Assembly: GCA_964648005.1 (NCBI GenBank)
Contig: CAZYKR010000019.1
Location: forward strand, 1 to 27,566
DNA length: 27,566 bases
Direction of reading: 5' to 3'
Source: JAGQTE01 sp964648005
Lineage (GTDB): Bacteria > Actinomycetota > Acidimicrobiia > Acidimicrobiales > Acidimicrobilacustridaceae
Shown here: in pieces, positions 6,881 to 14,026 of the stretch
Numbering within the stretch: the stretch's first letter is position 1
Layout: each line of letters starts with the position of its first letter
The notes under the pieces: generated by a model
The model's input: the letters and a program-made list of their open reading frames with translations, nothing else
What the model was told of the DNA's origin: nothing
Databases searched by the model: none
Made by a program: the position numbers and the translations under genes

Positions 6881-8011
6881 ATGGCTGACTCGACCGAACT
6901 GCGCGTGGCGGTGATCGGCGCCGGGATGATGGGTGGCGAGCACATCCGCAACGTCGGTGCGCTGCCAGGGGCAACCGTGACCGCCCTGGTCGACCCGGAG
7001 GCCGCCTCGATCGCCGGCGCACTCGCCACCGTCGCCGACACGGGGGCGGACCCCGACGCCGTGGCGACCTTCGCCGACGTCGAGGCCCTGGTGCGTGCCG
7101 ACGCCGCCGACGTCGTGGTCGTGGCCAGCCCCAACCACACCCATCGTGCGGTGCTCGACCCGCTGTGGGGCACGGGGCTGCACCTGCTGATCGAGAAGCC
7201 GCTGTGCACCACCGTCGACGACGCGCAGGCGGTCGCCGCCGCGGCAGCCGAGCACGACGGTGTCGTGTGGATGGGGCTCGAGTACCGCTTCATGCCGCCG
7301 GTGGCGGCGTTCGTCGAGCGGGTGCACGCCGGCGATGCCGGCGATGTGCGGATGCTGTTCGTGCGCGAGCACCGGTTCCCGTTCCTGGCCAAGGTCGGCG
7401 ACTGGAACCGCTTCACGCGCAACACCGGCGGCACGCTCGTCGAGAAGTGCTGTCACTTCTTCGACCTGATGAACCTGGTGCTCGACGAGCGACCCGAGCG
7501 TGTGCTGGCGTCGGGCGGCCAGGACGTCAACCACCTCGACGAGGTCTACGACGGCGAGGTGCCCGACATCGCCGACAACGCCTTCGTCATCGTCGACTAC
7601 CCGTCGGGGCGGCGGGCGCTGCTCGACCTGTGCATGTTCGCCGAGGGCAGCCGTTTCGAGCAGGAGCTGGTCGCCACCGGCGACGCCGGCAAGGTCGAGG
7701 TCTTCCTGCCCGGGTTCATGGAGGTCGCCCGCGGCCGCGGTGCCGAGCTGCACGTCGGCCGCCGCGCCGACTGGAGCACCGCACCAGTGCCAATCGCCGC
7801 CGACGAGCGCATCGGCTACCAGGGCCACCACCACGGCGCCAGCTACCTCGAGCTGCTCGGCCTCGTCGATGCCATCCGCTCGGGCGCGCCGCCGGCCGTC
7901 ACCATCGACGACGGGTTGTGGTCCGTGGCGATGGGCGTGGCGGCGCATCGCTCCATCGACGAAGGGCGGGCCGTGGCCCTCGCCGAGCTGGGGCTCGACC
8001 CCACGGCGTGA
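6881..8011 (+). CDS. Gfo/Idh/MocA family NAD(P)-dependent oxidoreductase
   Basis: A 376-residue cytoplasmic dehydrogenase. It has an N-terminal Rossmann fold with VAVIGAGMMG and a VVVASPNHTH segment, the family signature EKPLCTT that carries the catalytic-site Lys, and a C-terminal alpha/beta substrate domain containing GGTLVEKCCHFFDLMN, where the His is the usual active-site position. Members oxidize or reduce sugars, inositols and related cyclic alcohols; the substrate here is not predictable, but an inositol or sugar dehydrogenase role is the usual guess. I started it at 6881, since residues encoded from the upstream ATG (6863) would come before the beginning of the fold and the -10 box would fall inside the gene. 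It lies 45 nt after the KARI-like gene and may be transcribed separately. Confidence 0.9.
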   Translation: MADSTELRVAVIGAGMMGGEHIRNVGALPGATVTALVDPEAASIAGALATVADTGADPDAVATFADVEALVRADAADVVVVASPNHTHRAVLDPLWGTGLHLLIEKPLCTTVDDAQAVAAAAAEHDGVVWMGLEYRFMPPVAAFVERVHAGDAGDVRMLFVREHRFPFLAKVGDWNRFTRNTGGTLVEKCCHFFDLMNLVLDERPERVLASGGQDVNHLDEVYDGEVPDIADNAFVIVDYPSGRRALLDLCMFAEGSRFEQELVATGDAGKVEVFLPGFMEVARGRGAELHVGRRADWSTAPVPIAADERIGYQGHHHGASYLELLGLVDAIRSGAPPAVTIDDGLWSVAMGVAAHRSIDEGRAVALAELGLDPTA

Positions 8012-8016
8012 TCCGG

Positions 8017-8022
8017 TAGCGT
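8017..8022 (+). promoter_or_regulatory. possible -10 box upstream of the MaoC gene
   Basis: TAGCGT fits TANNNT in the 42-nt gap after the preceding stop. It would place transcription start near 8029 and leave GGGGAGGA (8039-8046) in a short leader, 7 nt before the ATG at 8054. Confidence 0.35.
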
Positions 8023-8053
8023 CGTCGCGTTCGTCAACGGGGAGGACGCCCAC

Positions 8054-8527
8054 ATGAGCAACGTCGATGCCGCCTTCGAGGTCTTCCAGGCCGCCCTCGG
8101 TCAGGAAGAGGGCGTGGGGGAGTGGCTGGAGATCACCCAGGAGATGGTGAACCAGTTCGCCGACGTCACCTTCGACCACCAGTTCATCCACGTCGACCCC
8201 GAGGCGGCCAAGGCCACGCCGTTCGGCGGGACGATCGCCCACGGCTTCTTGACCCTGTCGCTGCTCACCCACCTGTCGGGTTCGATCCGGGTCGATCCCG
8301 GCCGCTTCCAGGGCGTGATCATGGGTGTGAACTACGGCTTCGACAAGGTCCGCTTCATCAGCCCGGTGAAGGTCGGCTCGCGGATCCGGGCCCGTGCGAC
8401 GCTCAGCGACGTCCAGCGCAAGGGCCCGAGCGGCATCCTGTCGACGCGCACCATGACGGTCGAGATCGACGGCGAGGACAAGCCCGCCTGCATCGCCGAC
8501 TGGCTCACCCTCATCCAGTACGGCTGA
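8054..8527 (+). CDS. MaoC-family dehydratase ((R)-specific enoyl-CoA hydratase-like)
   Basis: A 157-residue single hot-dog-fold protein. The hydratase-2 signature is seen as DHQFIHVDPEAA (from Asp41), with Asp41 and His46 at the catalytic positions, followed by GTIAHGFLTLS (59-69), the conserved overhanging segment. Such proteins hydrate trans-2-enoyl-CoA to (R)-3-hydroxyacyl-CoA in fatty-acid degradation, polyester supply or steroid side-chain breakdown. Length and sequence resemble the NodN/MaoC subgroup. The gene has one of the better Shine-Dalgarno sequences in the window (GGGGAGGA, 7-nt spacing). It converges on the P450 gene, with a shared stem-loop between them. Confidence 0.92.
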   Translation: MSNVDAAFEVFQAALGQEEGVGEWLEITQEMVNQFADVTFDHQFIHVDPEAAKATPFGGTIAHGFLTLSLLTHLSGSIRVDPGRFQGVIMGVNYGFDKVRFISPVKVGSRIRARATLSDVQRKGPSGILSTRTMTVEIDGEDKPACIADWLTLIQYG

Positions 8528-8553
8528 GCGCCGACGCCTGACCGCGTCAGCGC
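8528..8553. terminator. Stem-loop shared by convergent MaoC and P450 genes
   Basis: GCGCCGACGC (8528-8537) pairs with GCGTCAGCGC (8544-8553), giving a 10-bp stem with one mismatch and a 6-nt loop. It starts right after the MaoC stop and contains the P450 stop codon. There is no U tract, as is usual in high-GC actinobacteria, but it is well placed as a bidirectional terminator. Confidence 0.6.
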
Positions 8554-9737
8554 CGGTCGAACGACAGGCCGAACGAGCGTACGGCGCAGGCGAACATGTT
8601 CGGCTCGTCGACCAGCTCGTCGCCGACGCGCAGGTTGGTGATGGCCGACGTCAGCTCCTCGAGCACGATGCCGAGCTCGAAGCGGGCCAGCGATGCGCCG
8701 AGGCAGAAGTGCGTACCGAAGCCGAAGCCGAGATGCGGGTTGGGCGAGCGGGTGGTGTCGAAGGTGAACGGGTCGTCGAAGACCGCCTCGTCGCGGTTGG
8801 CCGACGGGTAGCAGAGCAGGAACCGGTCGCCGGCGGCGACGGGCCGCCCGCCGACGGTGGCATCGGTGGCGGCGGTGCGGAAGAAGTTGTTGAGCGGCGT
8901 CACCCACCGCACCAGCTCGTCGACGGCCGCCGGGATCCGCGAGGGGTCGGCGGCGATCGCCTCCCATTGGTCCGGGTGGTCGCAGAAGGCCCGCAGCCCC
9001 CGGGCGATCACCGTGCGGGTCGTCTCGGCGCCGCCCGAGATGAACAGCCCGGTCTCGTGCATGATCGTCTGCTCGTCGAGCGGTTCGCCGTCGATGGTGG
9101 CGTGCGCCCACACCGACACCAGGTCCGGCGCCTCGGCGAGGTCGTGGACCGGGCAACCGCGTGCGGCGTCGACCATCGGGCCGAGCTCGCCGTTGAACTC
9201 CATGATCGCCGTCATCATCCCCATGGCGGCCTCGGGGTCGAGCATGGCCCGGTCGTAGCGCATCAGCCGCTCGGACCAGCTGGCGATGTCGGCCCACCGG
9301 TCCTCGTCCCAGCCGAGCAGCTTGGCGGTGAGCCGGCCGGGGAGCTGGGCGGCGAACGCCGGCACGATGTCGACCGGCTCGTCGCCGTCGCCCATGCCGG
9401 CGATCAGGTTGCGCACCGTCGTGCGGATCCACTCGCCCTGCTGGCGCACCGCCTTCGGGGTGAACCGGCGCGACACCAGCGACCGCTGCGCGGCGTGGCG
9501 CGGGTCGTCCTGGGCGATCATGTTCGTCTCGTCCGGGGCGAAGAACGACCGGTAGCCCTGACCGCTGAGGAAGGTCTCGTTGCGGGACTCGACCTCGTAC
9601 ACGTCGGCGTGGCGCAGCACGACCCACATGGCGTTGGCCTCGTCCCGCCACAGCCCGTCGCTGGTGCGGAGCTCGGTGAGGGTGCGGTGGAAGTCGCCGG
9701 TCCAGAACGTCGGCTCGAGGAGGTTCGGTGCGCTCAT
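8547..9737 (-). CDS. Cytochrome P450 (CYP125/CYP142-like bacterial class)
   Basis: A 396-residue soluble heme monooxygenase. It contains the I-helix oxygen-binding segment FISGGAETTRT, the K-helix ExxR (DELVRW), the PNPHLGFG lead-in and the heme-thiolate loop FGTHFCLGA with Cys345. Bacterial P450s of this length are soluble and use a separate ferredoxin and reductase, neither of which is encoded nearby. The I-helix and heme-loop sequences resemble actinobacterial steroid-side-chain P450s such as CYP142, but the substrate cannot be assigned. Neighbouring acyl-CoA genes (MaoC and crotonase) would be consistent with sterol or lipid degradation. Its promoter region, 68 nt shared with the divergent esterase gene, contains an 18-bp perfect palindrome, so ligand-responsive repression is likely. 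Confidence 0.95.
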   Translation of the reverse strand: MSAPNLLEPTFWTGDFHRTLTELRTSDGLWRDEANAMWVVLRHADVYEVESRNETFLSGQGYRSFFAPDETNMIAQDDPRHAAQRSLVSRRFTPKAVRQQGEWIRTTVRNLIAGMGDGDEPVDIVPAFAAQLPGRLTAKLLGWDEDRWADIASWSERLMRYDRAMLDPEAAMGMMTAIMEFNGELGPMVDAARGCPVHDLAEAPDLVSVWAHATIDGEPLDEQTIMHETGLFISGGAETTRTVIARGLRAFCDHPDQWEAIAADPSRIPAAVDELVRWVTPLNNFFRTAATDATVGGRPVAAGDRFLLCYPSANRDEAVFDDPFTFDTTRSPNPHLGFGFGTHFCLGASLARFELGIVLEELTSAITNLRVGDELVDEPNMFACAVRSFGLSFDRR

Positions 9738-9746
9738 CGGGGACGC

Positions 9747-9752
9747 ATGGTA
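9747..9752 (-). promoter_or_regulatory. -10 box of the P450 gene
   Basis: Minus-strand TACCAT (9752-9747) ends 9 nt before the ATG at 9737, and no Shine-Dalgarno is visible. It abuts the palindrome at 9752-9769, so a protein bound there would block polymerase. Confidence 0.45.
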
Positions 9753-9769
9753 GGCAACGCGCGTTGCCT
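9752..9769. promoter_or_regulatory. 18-bp perfect palindrome, probable operator
   Basis: AGGCAACGC and its exact reverse complement GCGTTGCCT join without a spacer. The site lies in the only 68 nt between the divergent P450 (start 9737) and esterase (start 9806) genes and touches the P450 -10 box. Perfect palindromes of this size in such positions are typical of TetR-, MarR- or GntR-type repressors; no such regulator gene is in the window. Confidence 0.65.
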
Positions 9770-9805
9770 CGGTTGGCGAACTGGAACACGTTCTGATTTC
9801 CTGGC

Positions 9806-10516
9806 GTGGTGCTGGAGCACGAGCTGATCGCCCGGGAGGGCCCGCAGGACCGGCTGTTGCTGCTGATCCACGGCTACGGCGAGTCGACGGCGCCCATGGT
9901 CGATCGGCTTGACCTCATCGATCCCGACGGGCGGTACGTGGCCCTGGTGCCCCGGGCGCCGTTCAGCCACAAGGGCGCCGACATCTGGCACCGGGCGCTG
10001 TTCGGCAACGCCGACGACGCCGTCGAGCAGTACCACTCGTCGCTGGCGCGCCTCGGGCGTCTGGTGGACGAGGTCTGCGCCCGCGACGGCTTCGACCCCG
10101 CCGAGGCCGTCTTCGCCGGCTTCTCGCAGGGAGGTGGCCTGGCCATCGGCCTCGGTCTGGCCAGCGCGGCGCGACCGCGCCCGGCGGGGTGCATCGGCTG
10201 GTGCGCCTTCGCCCCGCCGATCGAGGGCCTGGCGATCAGCGGCGGTCGGGTCGCCGGGATGCCGGTGCTGCTGACGTCGTCGCACGACGACGCCTTCATC
10301 GCCATCGACTCGTCACGCCAGTCGGCGGCGGTGCTGCGCGACCTCGGAGTCGACCTGAGCTTCGTCGAGGTCCACACCGGGCACCGGATGACCGACGAGC
10401 TGGCCAAGGCCGCCGGCGCCTGGCTGGCCGGCGAGGCGGTGGGCCGCAGCACCGACGAACTCGACGCCGGCGACTTCGCCGCCTGGATCCACGACCTGTG
10501 GGACCTCACCGAGTGA
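9806..10516 (+). CDS. Alpha/beta hydrolase, phospholipase/carboxylesterase family
   Basis: A 236-residue cytoplasmic serine esterase. It shows the oxyanion-loop LLIHGYGES (19-27), the nucleophile elbow GFSQGG (Ser at about 107), the acid segment SSHDDAF (about 158-164) and the catalytic His in TGHRMT (about 191-196). This is the order of the Abhydrolase_2 family, which includes carboxylesterases and acyl-protein thioesterases. Two tandem GTG codons (9806, 9809) can start the gene; neither has a Shine-Dalgarno. A TGATTT at 9794-9799 might be a weak -10. It is followed 13 nt later by a crotonase gene and probably forms an operon with it, divergent from the P450 and perhaps under the same palindromic operator. 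Confidence 0.88.
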   Translation: MVLEHELIAREGPQDRLLLLIHGYGESTAPMVDRLDLIDPDGRYVALVPRAPFSHKGADIWHRALFGNADDAVEQYHSSLARLGRLVDEVCARDGFDPAEAVFAGFSQGGGLAIGLGLASAARPRPAGCIGWCAFAPPIEGLAISGGRVAGMPVLLTSSHDDAFIAIDSSRQSAAVLRDLGVDLSFVEVHTGHRMTDELAKAAGAWLAGEAVGRSTDELDAGDFAAWIHDLWDLTE

Positions 10517-10529
10517 GAGGATCGATCCG

Positions 10530-11342
10530 ATGAGCGAGGACGCCGAGCCGCACCTGCTGTTCGACCGCACGGGGCCGGGCGGCGCCGTTGCCGTCGTCAC
10601 CCTCAACCGGCCGGAGCGTCGCAACGCCCTGTCGATGGAGATGATGGCCCGGATGTACGACGCCTGGGTCGAGATCGACGAGAACCCCGACATCCGGGCC
10701 GCCGTCGTCACCGGCGCCGGCGGCGACTTCTGCTCGGGCATGGACCTCAAGGCGTTCGCCGGCGGGTTCGAGGACGACCCGTGGCAGCAGCGCATGGCCG
10801 CCGACCCCGACCTGCACTGGAAGGCGCTGCTGCGGCACGTCAAGCCGAACAAGCCGCTGATCGCCGCCGTCGAGGGGTTCGCCCTGGCGGGCGGGACCGA
10901 GATCCTCCAGGCCCACGACATCCGCGTCGCCGGTGAGAGCGCTGTGTTCGGCATCACCGAGGTGTGCCGGGGCCTGTTCCCGCTCGGCGGCTCGACCGTG
11001 CGCCTCAGCCGGCAGATCCCCTACACGCTCGCCGCCGAGTACCTGCTGACCGGCCGCCGCATCCCCGCCGCCGAGGCCCGCGAGGTCGGCCTGATCGGCC
11101 ACGTCGTGCCCGACGGCGAGGCCCTGGCGACGGCCGTCGAGATCGGCGAGCAGATCGCCGCCAACGCACCGCTGTCGGTGCAGGCCGTGCTGCGGTCGCT
11201 GCGCGAGAGCCGGGAGCTGCCCGAGACCGAGGGCCTCGCCCTCGAGCTCGAGATCGGCTACCAGATCATCGGCACCGAAGATGCACGCGAGGGCGCCAAG
11301 GCCTTCGCCGAGAAGCGCGAGCCCGTCTGGCGAGGCCGCTGA
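10530..11342 (+). CDS. Enoyl-CoA hydratase/isomerase (crotonase) family protein
   Basis: A 270-residue cytoplasmic acyl-CoA enzyme. It has VTLNRPERRNALS (23-35), the CoA-binding/oxyanion loop FCSGMDLKAF (67-76) and GFALAGGTEI (116-125). Glu124 and Glu144 are 20 residues apart, as are the two catalytic glutamates of mitochondrial enoyl-CoA hydratase, so hydratase activity is plausible. GAGAGGA at 10515-10521 serves as ribosome-binding site and overlaps the end of the esterase gene. The pairing suggests a catabolic unit that releases and then beta-oxidizes an acyl group, but the substrate is unknown. Confidence 0.92.
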   Translation: MSEDAEPHLLFDRTGPGGAVAVVTLNRPERRNALSMEMMARMYDAWVEIDENPDIRAAVVTGAGGDFCSGMDLKAFAGGFEDDPWQQRMAADPDLHWKALLRHVKPNKPLIAAVEGFALAGGTEILQAHDIRVAGESAVFGITEVCRGLFPLGGSTVRLSRQIPYTLAAEYLLTGRRIPAAEAREVGLIGHVVPDGEALATAVEIGEQIAANAPLSVQAVLRSLRESRELPETEGLALELEIGYQIIGTEDAREGAKAFAEKREPVWRGR

Positions 11343-11359
11343 CCGGGGGTCAGGCCTCG
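11331..11359. terminator. Bulged stem-loop spanning both stops of convergent crotonase and ABC1 genes
   Basis: The outer arms CGAGGCC (11331-11337) and GGCCTCG (11353-11359) and the inner arms TGACC (11340-11344) and GGTCA (11348-11352) form a 12-bp stem with a 2-nt bulge and a GGG loop. Both stop codons (TGA at 11340-11342; complement of TCA at 11350-11352) are within it. Likely bidirectional terminator. Confidence 0.65.
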
Positions 11360-12726
11360 GTGACCAGCTGGCTGAAGAAGTCGCGGTCCGACAGCAGCGA
11401 CAGTTCAGACAGGTACATCTGGCCGTAGCGCTCGAAGTACAGCAGCTGTTTGGCCAACAGCAGCATCGACCGGTCGAACGCCGCCGGGTCCATGCCCTCG
11501 ACGTCGCCGGTGCCCCCGACACCCGCCAACCCGGGCCGGCCGCCCTGGAGCTCCTCGGGGCCGAGCAACAGGGTCGACAGCTTCACCTCGCCGAAGGGCT
11601 TGGTGAACATCGGCTCGAGCACGGCGCGCACCATGGCGGGGATCTGGTCGGGCGTGACACCGAGGCGGTGCTCGATGAGCGGCCCGATCTGGGCCACGAT
11701 CCGGTCAGTGACGCGTCCCCACGCCTCCTCGTCGCCGAGGGCGGCACGGATGATGTCGCAGAACGCCTCCCGGTTCTCCTCGTCGAGCCGGCCGACGATG
11801 CCCCAGTCCAAGACGCCGATGCGTCCGTCTCGCAGCAGCAGCAGGTTGCCGGCGTGCACGTCGCCGTGGAACAGCCCGTAGCGGGCCGTCGTCAGGAAGA
11901 ACGCCTTCACCGTGTCGGTCACCAGCGGCACGGGGTCGACGCCGAAGGACTCGATGGCGCTGAGGTCGTCGATGGCGGCACCGTCGAACCACTCCATCAC
12001 CAGCACCCGACGGCTCGACAGCTCGGGGTAGGTGCGCGGGATCGCCACCGACGGCAGGTCCACCTCGTCGAGCAACCCGTTGAAGTGGTCCATCGTGCGC
12101 GCCTCGTTGCGCAGGTCGAGCTCCTCGCAGAGCTGGTTGCGTAGCCCGGCGAGCATCGGCTCGATCATCTGCGCCTGCGCACCTGCCACCCGGGAGGCGA
12201 CGCGGGGGATGAGCCAGCCCATCAGCTGGAAGTCGGCGGCGACCTTGCGCTCGATGCCCGGGCGCAGGATCTTCACCGCCACGTCGGTGCCGTCGGCCAG
12301 GGTCGCCCGATGCACCACCGCCATCGACGCCCGCCCGACCGGCTCGGGGTCGAACTCGGCGAAGACGTCGCGCAGCGGCTCGTGGGTGGCGCGCTCGACC
12401 TCGTGCTGCACCTTGTGGAAGCCGACGGGGCGTCCTTGATCGAGCAGCGAACGAAACGCCACCGAGACCTCCTCGCCGAACACCGACGGCGCCGAGGCCA
12501 CGAGCTGGCCGAACTTCACGTAGGTGGCGCCGAGGTCGGCGCAGGCGGCGACGATGCGCGGCGCGGCGCGCGCCGGGTCGATCGGCTTGCCCAGTGCCTT
12601 TCGGGTCGCCAGGGGCCCGAGTCGGCGACGCGCCACGTCGAGGGTCTGCGCCGTCCGGCGGCGCAGGTGGGCACCGCTCGGCGCGCGCAGGTGGTACGGG
12701 TGCGGGATGGGGGCGTCGGCGCGCAC
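11350..12726 (-). CDS. ABC1/AarF/UbiB-family atypical kinase
   Basis: A 458-residue protein with the family motifs in order: the signature KFGQ (from Lys71) in the N-terminal extension, the Ala-rich-loop equivalent GRASMAVVHRA, the nucleotide-binding Lys in VAVKILRPG (Lys152), the LCEELDLRNEA segment, the catalytic HGDVHAGN (about 285-292) and the metal-binding DWG (about 306). The typical AAAS loop reads RASM. The family supports quinone or lipid biosynthesis and membrane homeostasis; no ubi or men gene is near. A much longer open frame extends upstream to 13413, but it crosses the divergent serine-hydrolase gene. I chose the GTG at 12726 because it directly precedes family-like sequence and avoids that overlap. 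No strong membrane segment is seen. Confidence 0.88.
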   Translation of the reverse strand: MRADAPIPHPYHLRAPSGAHLRRRTAQTLDVARRRLGPLATRKALGKPIDPARAAPRIVAACADLGATYVKFGQLVASAPSVFGEEVSVAFRSLLDQGRPVGFHKVQHEVERATHEPLRDVFAEFDPEPVGRASMAVVHRATLADGTDVAVKILRPGIERKVAADFQLMGWLIPRVASRVAGAQAQMIEPMLAGLRNQLCEELDLRNEARTMDHFNGLLDEVDLPSVAIPRTYPELSSRRVLVMEWFDGAAIDDLSAIESFGVDPVPLVTDTVKAFFLTTARYGLFHGDVHAGNLLLLRDGRIGVLDWGIVGRLDEENREAFCDIIRAALGDEEAWGRVTDRIVAQIGPLIEHRLGVTPDQIPAMVRAVLEPMFTKPFGEVKLSTLLLGPEELQGGRPGLAGVGGTGDVEGMDPAAFDRSMLLLAKQLLYFERYGQMYLSELSLLSDRDFFSQLVTEA

Positions 12727-12732
12727 GGCGCC

Positions 12733-12738
12733 AGCTTG
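12733..12738 (-). promoter_or_regulatory. possible -10 box for the ABC1 kinase gene
   Basis: Minus-strand CAAGCT ends 6 nt before the GTG at 12726. It departs from TANNNT at the first base, like the box before the acyltransferase gene. Confidence 0.28.
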
Positions 12739-12770
12739 GCACGGTGACACGCCCGTCAGGGACGACGCCG

Positions 12771-12776
12771 TACGAT
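12771..12776 (+). promoter_or_regulatory. -10 box of probable leaderless promoter (serine hydrolase gene)
   Basis: TACGAT ends 7 nt before the ATG at 12784, and there is no Shine-Dalgarno. It lies in the 57-nt gap to the divergent ABC1 kinase gene. Confidence 0.55.
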
Positions 12777-12783
12777 CGTCCGG

Positions 12784-14016
12784 ATGGACGGCACGGTGCA
12801 CCCGGACTTCGCCAACGTCGCCCGCACGTTCCGCCACCAGCTGCAGCGCACGACTGGCGGCGCGGCGGTGGCCGTGTACCACCACGGCGAGCTGGTGGTC
12901 GACCTGTGGGGCGGCACCCGGGACGACGACGAGCCATGGGAGGCCGACACCCTCGCCATGTGCTTCTCGACGACCAAGGGCATCACGTCGACGGCGCTGC
13001 ACCTGCTCGCCGACCGCGGCCTCGTCGACTACGACGAGCGGGTCGCCACGTACTGGCCCGAGTTCGCCCAGTCCGGCAAGGGACGGGTCACCGTCCGCCA
13101 GCTGATGAGCCACGCCGCCGGCCTGCACCGCATCCGCACCATCGTCGACCGCGCCGATCGGATGCTCGACTGGGACTACATGGTCGACGCCCTCGCCGGC
13201 GCCGAGCCTGCGTACCAGCCGGGCACCGCCAACGGCTACCACGCCCTCACCTACGGCTGGCTGGTCGGTGAGCTCGTGCGTCGGGTCGACGGGCGCGACC
13301 TGGCGACGTTCGTCCAGGAGGAGCTGGCCGTGCCCCTGGGGCTCGACGGCTTGTTCCTGGGTTGCCCCCCGGAGCAGCGCCATCGGGTGGCGCCGCTGAC
13401 CCGCATGGGGCACCTCACCGTCGGCGCCCGCCCGCTGCGCGAGTTCCAGCGCCGCTTCGGTGAGCAGGCGGGCAAGGCGCTGTCCGCCTTCGGCTCCCCG
13501 ATCAACCCGCGCCGGATGATCAACGCACTGGCGCCGCGCGGCGTCGAGGACGTGCTGTGGGACACCGAGGTGATGGACGCGTCGATCCCGGCCGCCAACG
13601 GCTTCTTCGATGCCCGCTCGTTGGCGAAGGTGTACGCGGTGCTCGCCGGCGACGGCACGCCCGGCGGCCCGGGCGCGGTGGACGGCGTGCGGCTGCTGTC
13701 ACCCGAGACCGTCGACCGGGTCGGGCGCATCCAGACGTGGCGGCGCGACCTGGTGCTGGTGGTCCCGATGCGTTGGCGGCTCGGCTACCACCTCGTCGGC
13801 ACGACCCGCGGTGTCGTGCACGAGGGCTTCGGCCACTTCGGGTTCGGCGGTTCGGGCGCCTGGTGCGACCCGAGTCGCGGCCTGGCGGTGGCGATGGTGT
13901 GCAACCGCGGCATCGGTACGCCGGTCGGCGACCTGCGGCTGTTCCAGCTCGGTGCCTCGGTGATGGATGCTGTCGGCGCCCGCAGCCGCCGAGCGGGCCT
14001 GGCCGACGCCGCGTGA
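12784..14016 (+). CDS. Serine hydrolase of the beta-lactamase/class C esterase family
   Basis: A 410-residue protein of the beta-lactamase fold (EstB/class C-like). The active-site SxxK is STTK (Ser62, Lys65), followed by LMSHAAGL, then the conserved Tyr segment YHALTYGWLVGEL (Tyr157), and the C-terminal HEGFGHFGFGG region that replaces the KTG box. There is no signal peptide, so this is more likely an intracellular esterase or lipase than an antibiotic-inactivating beta-lactamase. Mycobacterial and other actinobacterial genomes encode several such proteins, often with lipase/esterase activity. It diverges from the ABC1 kinase and converges on the THUMP methyltransferase. Confidence 0.9.
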   Translation: MDGTVHPDFANVARTFRHQLQRTTGGAAVAVYHHGELVVDLWGGTRDDDEPWEADTLAMCFSTTKGITSTALHLLADRGLVDYDERVATYWPEFAQSGKGRVTVRQLMSHAAGLHRIRTIVDRADRMLDWDYMVDALAGAEPAYQPGTANGYHALTYGWLVGELVRRVDGRDLATFVQEELAVPLGLDGLFLGCPPEQRHRVAPLTRMGHLTVGARPLREFQRRFGEQAGKALSAFGSPINPRRMINALAPRGVEDVLWDTEVMDASIPAANGFFDARSLAKVYAVLAGDGTPGGPGAVDGVRLLSPETVDRVGRIQTWRRDLVLVVPMRWRLGYHLVGTTRGVVHEGFGHFGFGGSGAWCDPSRGLAVAMVCNRGIGTPVGDLRLFQLGASVMDAVGARSRRAGLADAA

Positions 14017-14026
14017 ACTGTGCGGC
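14008..14026. terminator. Stem-loop between convergent serine hydrolase and methyltransferase genes
   Basis: GCCGC (14008-14012) pairs with GCGGC (14022-14026), with two possible G-U pairs inside, and encloses the serine-hydrolase stop codon. It ends directly at the methyltransferase stop. Shorter than the other two convergent stem-loops. Confidence 0.4.

Noticed and set aside
12741..12752. Second ECF41-like -35 (minus-strand TGTCAC before the ABC1 kinase)
   Set aside because: The downstream tetranucleotide at 16-nt spacing is GTGC rather than CGTC.
13000..13200. Antibiotic-resistance beta-lactamase reading of the serine hydrolase
   Set aside because: STTK is present, but there is no signal peptide and no KTG box; the esterase branch fits better.
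12727..13413. Upstream extension of the ABC1 kinase frame to 13413
   Set aside because: It would run antisense through the serine hydrolase gene; the kinase-like sequence begins only after the GTG at 12726.
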